From contig DKJQ01000009.1 of the NCBI GenBank assembly GCA_002454845.1, forward strand, positions 1 through 5,434: a DNA stretch of 5,434 nt. The letters run 5' to 3'. Origin of the DNA: Ignavibacteria bacterium UBA6688. Its GTDB lineage: Bacteria; Bacteroidota; Ignavibacteria; UBA10030. The position numbers and the translations under genes are program-made. Every line of letters starts with the position of its first letter. Positions within the stretch are counted from its first letter, which is position 1. Positions 1-5,417 of the stretch are shown in pieces. The notes beneath the pieces are model-generated. The model saw nothing but the letters and a program-made list of their open reading frames with translations, was not told the DNA's origin and searched no databases.

Positions 1-293
1 GCGACGGAAGCGGTTTATCGTCCCCCCCGGGGTGGCCAGAGATGAAAGCCACGTGGGTGACTGACGCTTTTGAGTCGCATAAGTATCCACTCCTCCTAAT
101 TACTTTCGGTTCCATTCCTATAAAGATCCTATCTATTCCCTGTAAGTTCTTTACATCCAATGTTTTGTATCATGTCGGGATAATTCTTCAAATCTGGAGA
201 GTTATGGGAAGCAAATTCTCGTCAGATGATATGAATACGGCCCAAAAAAGACTAAAAATCAATTCCGAGTTTTTCAGAACGACAAGATATTCG

Positions 294-312
294 TTTCTGA
301 CGTAATCAGAAA
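294..312. repeat. Perfect 7-bp inverted repeat, possible hairpin or operator
   Basis: TTTCTGA and TCAGAAA are exact reverse complements separated by the 5-base loop CGTAA. No T-run follows on either strand, so it does not look like an intrinsic terminator. It lies about 225 bp upstream of the lipoprotein start, in AT-rich sequence where a chance 7-bp palindrome is not very unlikely. A transcription-factor site or a random hairpin are both possible. Confidence 0.3.
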
Positions 313-453
313 ACACTGCCACGAATGGTAGATTTTGATGAAATTTCGGTGTTTTTCGATTCAGGCATCATATTTGAGGATAGGTAGGGAGGAAGGCGTC
401 TTGGGAAGCATGGGCTAGGTCTCCTTATTTCAGTATATTGTAATCCTTGACCA

Positions 454-459
454 TACAAT
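454..459 (+). promoter_or_regulatory. Candidate -10 element (TACAAT) for the lipoprotein gene
   Basis: TACAAT differs from the sigma-70 consensus TATAAT at one base and would place a transcript start near 466, about 70 bases before the chosen ATG. No good -35 box is found 16-19 bases upstream. A TTGACC at 447-452 is too close to serve this -10 and has no good partner downstream. If this promoter is right, the ATG at 473 would lie almost at the transcript start, which is another reason to prefer the start at 536. This is a weak call. Confidence 0.2.
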
Positions 460-524
460 CGCCTCACAAGTTTTGATGCTCAATCGATTGCAGATTGCAA
501 ATAACCCCTCAATACCAATGATGT

Positions 525-529
525 GGAGA
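525..529 (+). promoter_or_regulatory. Ribosome binding site deciding the lipoprotein start
   Basis: GGAGA lies six bases before the ATG at 536. The alternative in-frame ATGs at 473, 476, 518 and 521 lack a comparable site, and using them would put 5 to 21 extra residues before a textbook lipoprotein signal peptide. Confidence 0.7.
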
Positions 530-535
530 TACTTC

Positions 536-2359
536 ATGAAAAAGTTCCTGATACTCCTCGCAGGTGGAATTTTCCTGTCTGCATGGCTTACTTCATGTAC
601 TGAGCAAAGCCCGCTTGAGACGCAACCTCAGGTTGCACCAAGCGTTCAAGATGCCACATCTCCGGGCTCACGCGTATGGAATCCCCTCCAGGGTTCAACA
701 CTGAAATTCAAGAAAATTTCTCCTGCGAAAAACTATAAATCGCGATCGCTCAGTCTCTCGTCCTTCGCTGTCTCATCGCTTGGTGACTTCGAAGACGGCT
801 TGTGGGGGGAATGGACGCAAACCCTCGTGTTTGTAGGTCCTCCCGACGATGAATTCGGATGGTGGATTGGAGAGTATTCCCCGGTTTGGGCCGAAGGTGA
901 GGCGGCGGGGACCCCAATCTATTTTTGGAACACAGAGAAGCTTGGGTTTGGAGGAACAACCAACGGCGTCAGTGCGAACAGCTATGGCTCCTCATACCAT
1001 GCCCTCTCCAGAACATTTGAATTACCTCCCGGCGTTACAGATATCAGCTTAAGTTTCGCGATTCGCTGGAAGAATTATGATGGATCATGGGAGCCTGCCT
1101 CAGGAGAGCCAACTCAAAGCAACCCCGCATTTAGTGGTCGAGATATCGTCATTACATTGTATGACCAAACCACAAATGAGGAAATCTACAGATCGCAGGC
1201 ATCGTCGTCGCCACAATGGGCGATGGCTTCGGACGACGAACCCTTACCGGGCCCCTCGGAATCCGCGACTTGGTTTAGTAAAGAAGTTGCCTACAAACCG
1301 GATAGCATAAGCCTTGATAATAATCGCGCGGAACATACGATCCTGATAAAATTCGAGAGATTTTTTGATGAATTGGCGACTGGTCCGTTGACGATGAACC
1401 TCGATGAAATTAATGTTTCCTACACGCTGCCCGTGAAATCGATTACTGTAACGGCTAATGCCGACCAAAGCAAAGTCTATGGTGAACCGGATCCGTTGCT
1501 GTCGTACACCGTTTTTCCAGCGCTCGATGCCGGTGATACATTTACCGGTGCGTTGTCTCGTGAAGCGGGAGAAAACGTAGGAGCCTATGCCATCAACCAG
1601 GGAACGCTCGATGCCGGGCCGAATTACGCGATCACCTTCGTTTCAGCGAATTTCTCCATTACCTCCAAACCCATTACGGTCACGGCTGAAGCGGGCCAGA
1701 GCAAAAACTATGGCGAGCCGGATCCAACATTCACTTACTCGGTTTCTCCCGCTTTGATCAATGGGGATGTTTTTAGCGGTGCGCTGTCGCGGGTCCCCGG
1801 AGAGGATGTTGGGACTTACGCCATCACGCAGGGCAATTTGACTGCCGGCTCGAATTATTCCGTCACATTTGTCTCAGCAGATTTCGAGATCAAGCAACTC
1901 GTTGTCTCTATCGATATCATGCCGGGGAGCAGTGTGAATCCGATCAACCTCAGGAGCAGGGGAATGATTCCGGTTGCGATCCTGAGCACCGCCGATTTCG
2001 ATGCGACGACCGTCGATGGTACAACGGTTCTGTTCGCCGGCGCCTCGCCGTCGCATGGCAGCGGCCGCCTCAAGGATGTGGATCGAGATGGGGATCTTGA
2101 TTGGCTCGGCCACTTCAAGACCCAGGAGACCAACATTCAGCTGGGGGATGTATCGGCCGGCCTGACCGGAACAACAACTTCCGGACAGGCCTTCCAGGGA
2201 TCCGATTCCATTCAGGTCGTGGATCGAGGTTCGAAGGACGACGACGATGATGATGAAGACGAGGACGAAGACGAGGAAGATAAGGATAAGGGGAAGGATC
2301 ACGACAAGGACAAGGACAGACACAAGGACAAAGACAGAGACAAGAAGGAAAAGGGATAA
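536..2359 (+). CDS. MBG-repeat surface lipoprotein with charged C-terminal tail
   Basis: Predicted exported lipoprotein of 607 residues. Seen: a signal peptide starting MKKFLILL with the lipobox L18-T-S-C21, so Cys21 should be lipidated. A linker rich in Ser, Thr and Pro follows. Residues about 80-300 are beta-rich and aromatic, opening with FEDG (85-88), and may be a jelly-roll binding domain, but I do not recognise the family. Two tandem MBG (YGX-type) repeats cover 303-452, each with a YGEPDP motif. Residues about 455-565 match a domain common in secreted proteins of many phyla (IDIxPGS...INLRSRGxIPVAIL...FxTQ...L.G), with a calcium-type loop D514-x-D516-x-D518-G-D520-x-D522. The last 42 residues are acidic and then mixed Lys/Asp. 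Inference: anchored in the inner or outer membrane, possibly binding a glycan or calcium at the surface. No catalytic residues and no type IX sorting domain are visible. The start at 536 is chosen by GGAGA and the signal peptide. It is a single-gene unit ending at the 2387-2420 terminator. The reading frame is sure; the function is not. Confidence 0.88.
   Translation: MKKFLILLAGGIFLSAWLTSCTEQSPLETQPQVAPSVQDATSPGSRVWNPLQGSTLKFKKISPAKNYKSRSLSLSSFAVSSLGDFEDGLWGEWTQTLVFVGPPDDEFGWWIGEYSPVWAEGEAAGTPIYFWNTEKLGFGGTTNGVSANSYGSSYHALSRTFELPPGVTDISLSFAIRWKNYDGSWEPASGEPTQSNPAFSGRDIVITLYDQTTNEEIYRSQASSSPQWAMASDDEPLPGPSESATWFSKEVAYKPDSISLDNNRAEHTILIKFERFFDELATGPLTMNLDEINVSYTLPVKSITVTANADQSKVYGEPDPLLSYTVFPALDAGDTFTGALSREAGENVGAYAINQGTLDAGPNYAITFVSANFSITSKPITVTAEAGQSKNYGEPDPTFTYSVSPALINGDVFSGALSRVPGEDVGTYAITQGNLTAGSNYSVTFVSADFEIKQLVVSIDIMPGSSVNPINLRSRGMIPVAILSTADFDATTVDGTTVLFAGASPSHGSGRLKDVDRDGDLDWLGHFKTQETNIQLGDVSAGLTGTTTSGQAFQGSDSIQVVDRGSKDDDDDDEDEDEDEEDKDKGKDHDKDKDRHKDKDRDKKEKG
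1442..1891 (+). repeat. Tandem duplication encoding two MBG repeats (period 231 bp)
   Basis: Two copies begin at 1442 and 1673 with ITVTA. They are exactly 77 codons apart and align without gaps over 73 residues, with 49 identical by hand count. Both contain SKxYGEPDP, a central GALSR and a final NYxxTFVSAxF. This is an in-frame internal duplication inside the lipoprotein gene. MBG repeats are known as short beta-sandwich modules in bacterial surface proteins and often occur in variable numbers, so copy number may differ between strains. Confidence 0.85.
2231..2356 (+). repeat. Low-complexity GAN/AAG tract encoding a charged tail
   Basis: The last 42 codons of the lipoprotein are almost only Asp, Glu, Lys, Arg and His. 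First comes an acidic run of Asp and Glu, then an alternating Lys-Asp section with a few His and Arg. The coding strand is nearly pure purine at codon positions one and two (GAC, GAT, GAG, GAA, AAG, AAA). Such a triplet tract can change length by slippage. Read on the other strand it gives a falsely hydrophobic peptide, which is not a gene. Confidence 0.85.
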
Positions 2360-2386
2360 CCTCCTGTAGTGACCCCGGAATGATCG

Positions 2387-2420
2387 AGGCCCGACGAAGA
2401 AAGTTCGTCGGGCCTTTTTA
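2387..2420 (+). terminator. Rho-independent terminator after the lipoprotein gene
   Basis: A perfect 12-bp stem pairs AGGCCCGACGAA (2387-2398) with TTCGTCGGGCCT (2404-2415) around the 5-base loop GAAAG, and is followed at once by TTTTTATTA. It starts 28 bases after the lipoprotein stop. On the - strand the same stem follows the YfiT-type gene but is trailed by TCGATCATTCC, a poor U-tract, so termination from that side should be weaker. Confidence 0.93.
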
Positions 2421-2431
2421 TTATCAGGTAC

Positions 2432-2956
2432 TTACCATCCCATCCGTTGCCTGACTGAAGTAATATGTGCAACGTGGTGGCGGCCGTGCCAGGCGTAAAG
2501 CTGCACCAGGCGGTCCAGATTCATGGTCCCATTCTCAGGATGCATGAAAGTCCTGGCAAAATCTGAGGGGGAGAGAGAACGAAGGAACAGAACCCAGCGC
2601 TTATGAAGTGCTTCCAGCAGAATGAGGGAGACCTCAGCGGGGGCACTTTTGGCATCGACAAGCTCGGCCCAGAGGTGTTCCTCGTACGTCTTGATCGTTG
2701 GTTTGTCCTCCGTCATCGTCCACTTGAAACGGATGTAGGAGTTCAGGTGACTGTCGGGGAGATGATGCACAACCTGGCGCACCGTCCATCCCCCCTCCCG
2801 GTACGGCGTATCAAGTTGCCGGTCGTCAAGTCCCTTCACCGCCTCCCGAAGCTTTGCAGGAGCCTCCTCTATTTGTTGAATAAGGTCTTGACGCTCTTCA
2901 TCGGTGATTGACGGCTTTGGGCTGAATTTGCCGATCGGGTAACGAAGGTCTGACAT
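2432..2956 (-). CDS. yfiT: YfiT-type DinB-fold metalloprotein (putative bacillithiol S-transferase family)
   Basis: A cytoplasmic four-helix-bundle protein of 174 residues, close to full length for the family. Seen: an N-terminal LRYPIGKF, then TPYREGGWTVRQVVHHLPDSH with H64, H65 and H70, and a C-terminal WHGRHHVAHI with H157, H160, H161 and H164, ending RMGW. This closely follows what I recall of Bacillus subtilis YfiT, whose structure binds a metal through three histidines from these two motifs. Known of the family: DinB/YfiT proteins include metal-dependent thiol transferases (BstA uses bacillithiol) acting on electrophiles or antibiotics. Whether this organism makes bacillithiol cannot be seen here, so metal-dependent hydrolase-like protein is the safer name. 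The start at 2956 is preferred over the in-frame ATG at 2968 because GGAGAGG (2960-2966) sits just before it and because the family normally begins near this point. It is last in the - strand group, 108 bp after the phosphoesterase stop, with the gap filled by a heptamer array. Confidence 0.93.
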   Translation of the reverse strand: MSDLRYPIGKFSPKPSITDEERQDLIQQIEEAPAKLREAVKGLDDRQLDTPYREGGWTVRQVVHHLPDSHLNSYIRFKWTMTEDKPTIKTYEEHLWAELVDAKSAPAEVSLILLEALHKRWVLFLRSLSPSDFARTFMHPENGTMNLDRLVQLYAWHGRHHVAHITSVRQRMGW

Positions 2957-2959
2957 AGG

Positions 2960-2966
2960 CCTCTCC
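2960..2966 (-). promoter_or_regulatory. Ribosome binding site deciding the YfiT-type start
   Basis: On the - strand GGAGAGG precedes the ATG at 2956 by three bases (six from the GGAG core). It overlaps the other candidate ATG at 2968, which itself has only TTAGATTTTCT before it. This supports a 174-residue rather than a 178-residue protein. Confidence 0.7.
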
Positions 2967-2980
2967 ATAGAAAATCTAAA

Positions 2981-3054
2981 AGTTGAAGGTTGAAAGTTGA
3001 AAGTTGAGAAAAGTTGAAAGTTTGGATTTTGGAATTTGAAGTTTGGGATTTGAC
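2981..3054. repeat. Degenerate heptamer tandem array between two - strand genes
   Basis: Read on the + strand, ten 7-base units follow one another from 2981: AGTTGAA, GGTTGAA, AGTTGAA, AGTTGAG, a 3-base interruption AAA, then AGTTGAA, AGTTTGG, ATTTTGG, AATTTGA, AGTTTGG, GATTTGA. The array fills most of the 108-bp gap between the phosphoesterase stop and the YfiT-type ribosome binding site, and shows no hairpin potential or promoter that I can identify. The units drift from GTTGAA to TTTGG/TTTGA types, which suggests old expansion plus mutation. It resembles in style the heptamer STRR repeats of cyanobacteria, but the unit differs. A peptide translated from it is an artefact. Confidence 0.75.
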
Positions 3055-3064
3055 TTTTTCTCTT

Positions 3065-4924
3065 TCACTTTTTGCTGTTTTCAACAAGGAGAATTCGTCC
3101 ATCCTGATCTGTGACGAGGACGCGGTTGTTGCCGAGTGGGACCGGTGTGTGCACGATAGTTACTCCAACGCGATGACGCCACAAAATGTTCCCGGAAGCC
3201 CCGTCCAGGGCATAGACGAGGCCATTTTTCGTCCCAAAGTAAACGATTCCCTCCTCTTCGACCGGCATCGACGGATCGATATCGTACCCGTATTTGCAGT
3301 CGGTAACCCAGGCAGTCTCCGGCGATGTTGCCGAAGCGGAGAAGGCTACGACCGTATCGGTCATACACCGTGCAAAGATACGTTTCCTGTCGCCGGAGAT
3401 CCCTACCGTCTCGCGCACCTGGTACCGATTGGTGCGCCAGAGGGTCCTACCGCTCGCTGCATCAACGGCTGTCATATAACGGTCCGGAGCGGCGATGAAA
3501 ATCTTCCCATCAGACGCGACCGGCCAGACGGCCGCAGGCGAAAGAAGGGTACCGGCATTGCCGTTCGACCACTTCCAGCGGAGAGTGCCGTCATTCTTAT
3601 CGAGCGAATAAAGATACGTATCCCACGCCCCGAAGATCACATTTCCCTCATACAATAAGGGTTTCGTCTCGACGAACCCGGAAACGCCGGAATACTCCCA
3701 TCGTTTCGACCCGGTCCGCAGGTCGAGCGCACGGAAGATACCGTCGCTCCCCCCGATATGCGCAATTCCTCCCTCGATTGTAGCCCCAGCCACGACCGGC
3801 GCGCCGGTGGCAACCTTCCACTCAAGTTTGCCGGTTTTGACATCCAAACAATAAATATTCTTATCGGTCGAACCAATCACCATCTTGCCATTGGAAATAT
3901 CGGGGGTCGAGTAGACGGCCGAACCCGTCTTGTATCTCCAGTGTTCGCTTCCATCTTCCGCTGAGAAGCAGAAGACAAAGCCGCTGCTGTTGCCGACAAC
4001 AATATGCCCTTCCCAGACCGCGGGGGTGGATGCGATCGTATACCCGGTCTTCTGCTCCCAGACGACCTGAATATCCGGATACTCTTCGTTGACTAAATAG
4101 TCGGGGCGGGGACGAGTCGTTGTATCCATCCCGTAGCTTCTTGGGCCAAGCGGAAGTTTATGCCAGTCCGCTTTTGTCCCGACGCCGGGCGTGCGTTCCG
4201 CGAACAGGATACTGTCCGGCCGGACGGTCGCGATCGTGTAACCGCCGTTGGGTTGGCGCGCACGAAGGTTGGAACGACCCATGACGCCGGGAACTCCTTC
4301 AAAGTTCATTTTACGGTTCCCGTGGCCATGGCCGACGAGGACCGCCTGCGTATTGCGTTGTTTGATTCTGTCGAGTACAACGTACCAGTTGTCGATGCCG
4401 GGATCAAACGGGTAATGGGTGACGATGAAGACCGGCTGGTCGGGGTCTCGCATGGCGGCCAGGACAGAGTCGATCCACCGGACATCCTCGGGGGCGAAAT
4501 GACCATCCCCCATTTTCATGATCGGTCCCTGGTGAAATCCGATAAAGCGGAAGCCGGCGTGGTCGAAGACGAACCGGTCGTTCCCAAAGAGGCGGGGGAA
4601 GGTGGAGCAGCCAGACTCCGACCACTTTGTGTCGTGATTGCCCGGGACGATATAGTACGGCTTGTTAAGACTGTCAAGGATTGCTTTTGCGAGTTCCAGC
4701 TCGGCATTGGATCCCCGCTCGGTGATATCACCGGAGAGAATCACAAAGGCGATATCGGCCATGGCGTTGATGTCATGAACGGAGATGCCGAGATCTTCAG
4801 CCCCTGTCGTAGCGCCGACATGTGTATCGCTGAGCCATGCAAACCTGAACGGTTTCGTCTGCGCGACGGCCAATGAAGAAACAAGAATAACGATCGAGAG
4901 CAACGATTTGATTCGCGTTTTCAT
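3065..4924 (-). CDS. Exported calcineurin-like phosphoesterase with PQQ-type beta-propeller
   Basis: A secreted or periplasmic protein of 619 residues with two fused domains. Seen: a Sec signal peptide (residues 1-21, cleavage likely after AVA). A metallophosphoesterase domain (about 24-245) has all the metal and catalytic motifs: SDTH (D33, H35), SGDITE (D66), PGNHD (N96, H97), VTHYP (H170) and VGHGH (H199, H201). From about 284 to the end there is a beta-propeller of roughly eight 40-residue blades, each near the pattern DGxVYxGxxDGxxYALDxxTGxxxWxxxxG. The final strand (RILLV) probably closes the ring with the first VVWEQKTG. Known: the first domain hydrolyses phosphomono- or diesters with two metal ions, while PQQ-like propellers (as in BamB) often only bind partners. 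The substrate is unknown; a nucleotide, phospholipid or phosphorylated cell-wall compound would fit the location. The ATG at 4924 overlaps the stop of the upstream RidA-like gene by one base. The TTG at 4927 is too close to GGAGG to be the start. All motifs look intact, so it is probably active. Confidence 0.93.
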   Translation of the reverse strand: MKTRIKSLLSIVILVSSLAVAQTKPFRFAWLSDTHVGATTGAEDLGISVHDINAMADIAFVILSGDITERGSNAELELAKAILDSLNKPYYIVPGNHDTKWSESGCSTFPRLFGNDRFVFDHAGFRFIGFHQGPIMKMGDGHFAPEDVRWIDSVLAAMRDPDQPVFIVTHYPFDPGIDNWYVVLDRIKQRNTQAVLVGHGHGNRKMNFEGVPGVMGRSNLRARQPNGGYTIATVRPDSILFAERTPGVGTKADWHKLPLGPRSYGMDTTTRPRPDYLVNEEYPDIQVVWEQKTGYTIASTPAVWEGHIVVGNSSGFVFCFSAEDGSEHWRYKTGSAVYSTPDISNGKMVIGSTDKNIYCLDVKTGKLEWKVATGAPVVAGATIEGGIAHIGGSDGIFRALDLRTGSKRWEYSGVSGFVETKPLLYEGNVIFGAWDTYLYSLDKNDGTLRWKWSNGNAGTLLSPAAVWPVASDGKIFIAAPDRYMTAVDAASGRTLWRTNRYQVRETVGISGDRKRIFARCMTDTVVAFSASATSPETAWVTDCKYGYDIDPSMPVEEEGIVYFGTKNGLVYALDGASGNILWRHRVGVTIVHTPVPLGNNRVLVTDQDGRILLVENSKK

Positions 4925-5316
4925 CAATCCTCCGTAATGAAAGCTTCCGCTTCAATTTCCACCAGCATATCAGGGTTGATCAGTTTATTGACCTCAACCA
5001 TCGAAGTGGCCGGCCGTATCTCTCCAAAAAATTCACCATGGGCCTTTCCGACCCTCTCCCACTCGGCGATGTTCGTGACGAACATCCGTGTCCGCACCAC
5101 GTCCTTCAAGCCCGCCCCCGCTTTGTGGAGGGCTGATTCGATGTTTTTGAGGGTTTGAATGGCTTGTGCGTATGCATCCCCCTTCCCGACGACCTTTCCT
5201 TCTGCATCAATTGCCGTGCAGCCGGAGACCCACACCGTGTTGCCGACGCGGACCGCCCGCGAATAGCCGACGATCGGCTCCCATGGCGCGCCGCTGGAGA
5301 TGTTTTTACGTGTCAT
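4924..5316 (-). CDS. RidA-family (YjgF/YER057c/UK114) protein lacking the catalytic arginine
   Basis: A small cytoplasmic protein of 130 residues, normal length for the family, which forms trimers with ligand clefts between subunits. Seen: the N-terminal GAPWEPIVGYSRAVRVGNTVWVSG, a central QTLKNIESALHKAG, VVRTRMFVTNI, and a C-terminal PATSMVEV followed by VEIEAEA. Known: in E. coli RidA, Arg105 in PARS binds the carboxylate of the imine substrate and Glu120 helps activate water. Here the arginine position is Thr104, while Glu120 is kept. It is therefore one of the RidA-like subgroups not expected to deaminate 2-aminoacrylate, and I do not assign the symbol ridA. Its own ligand is unknown. The start is the ATG at 5316; an in-frame GTG at 5325 is possible, but neither has a strong Shine-Dalgarno site (a weak AAGTG precedes the ATG). 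It is first in the - strand group and couples to the phosphoesterase through a TGATG overlap. Confidence 0.93.
   Translation of the reverse strand: MTRKNISSGAPWEPIVGYSRAVRVGNTVWVSGCTAIDAEGKVVGKGDAYAQAIQTLKNIESALHKAGAGLKDVVRTRMFVTNIAEWERVGKAHGEFFGEIRPATSMVEVNKLINPDMLVEIEAEAFITED
4929..4933 (-). promoter_or_regulatory. Ribosome binding site for the phosphoesterase, inside the RidA-like gene
   Basis: GGAGG on the - strand ends four bases before the ATG at 4924 and only one base before the TTG at 4927, so the ATG is the start. It lies in the last codons of the RidA-like gene, whose TGA stop (4926-4924) shares its final A with the ATG. This TGATG arrangement is typical of translational coupling by ribosome re-initiation. 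Confidence 0.8.
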
Positions 5317-5332
5317 GTAATACACTTAGAGA

Positions 5333-5417
5333 GTAAACCGTGAACAGGAAACCGTGAACAGTGGCTTAGTTGAACCACATCAGTAAAAAGTGAAATGTGA
5401 AAAGCAAAAAGTGGCAC
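5333..5417. repeat. Second heptamer-like array, upstream of the RidA-like gene
   Basis: On the + strand, 7-base units run from 5333: GTAAACC, GTGAACA, GGAAACC, GTGAACA, GTGGCTT, AGTTGAA, CCACATC, one extra base, then GTAAAAA, GTGAAAT, GTGAAAA, GCAAAAA, GTGGCAC. The clearest part is a 13-bp exact direct repeat AAACCGTGAACAG at 5335-5347 and 5349-5361 (period 14, two heptamers). AAAAAGTG also occurs twice, 21 bases apart (5385 and 5406). The unit AGTTGAA at 5368 is identical to the main unit of the 2981-3054 array. The stretch occupies the place where the promoter of the - strand group should be, and I find no clear -10/-35 pair in it. The remaining bases to the window edge (5418-5434) show nothing recognisable. 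Confidence 0.6.

Larger units (their letters stand above)
1..472. other. AT-rich region without a convincing gene
   Basis: This stretch is clearly more AT-rich than the genes to its right: by hand count 61-360 has 111 G+C of 300 (37%), against 57% in a sample line of the phosphoesterase gene. One + strand frame is open from base 3 to a stop at 303-305. It has an ATG at 42 that would give 87 residues, but the translation matches nothing I recognise and there is no good ribosome binding site. Because that frame is open to the left edge, it could also be the 3' end of a gene beginning outside the window. A C7G4 run lies at 22-32. A weak hairpin with a CGAA loop lies at 316-331, with one G-U pair. 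From about 375 to 410 the strand is purine-rich, but its ATG at 410 leads to a stop after two codons. The rest is probably the leader and promoter region of the lipoprotein gene. Confidence 0.5.

Noticed and set aside
32..52. GTGGC/GCCAC hairpin near the left edge as a terminator
   Set aside because: The stem is only 5 bp with an 11-base loop, and no T-run follows.
42..305. Possible 87-residue gene at the left edge
   Set aside because: No recognisable family, no good ribosome binding site, and the frame is open to the edge, so start and identity cannot be supported. It is described only as part of the AT-rich region.
316..336. CTGCCA-CGAA-TGGTAG hairpin followed by ATTTT as a terminator
   Set aside because: Six base pairs including one G-U and a very short, imperfect T-run; too weak to call.
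473..535. Lipoprotein translation starting at the ATG at 473, adding 21 residues
   Set aside because: The added residues would bury a textbook lipoprotein signal peptide, and there is no ribosome binding site before 473, whereas GGAGA precedes 536.
1874..2323. - strand open frame with a very hydrophobic start resembling membrane helices
   Set aside because: The hydrophobic part is simply the antisense of the Asp/Glu/Lys codon tract of the lipoprotein. No independent coding evidence.
2981..3054. CRISPR-like or phage attachment interpretation of the repeats
   Set aside because: The units are 7 bases long and directly adjacent without spacers, with no cas, integrase or tRNA nearby.
3014..3658. 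+ strand open frame of 214 codons starting in the heptamer array
   Set aside because: Its first residues are translated repeat sequence and the rest is antisense to the propeller blades.
4160..4876. Long + strand open frame of 238 codons opposite the phosphoesterase
   Set aside because: It lies wholly inside the well-supported - strand gene, whose catalytic motifs fix the true frame. It has no recognisable domain and is a frame shadow in GC-rich coding DNA.
4925..4927. TTG as the start of the phosphoesterase
   Set aside because: It is only one base after GGAGG. The ATG directly next to it has better spacing and forms the usual TGATG overlap.
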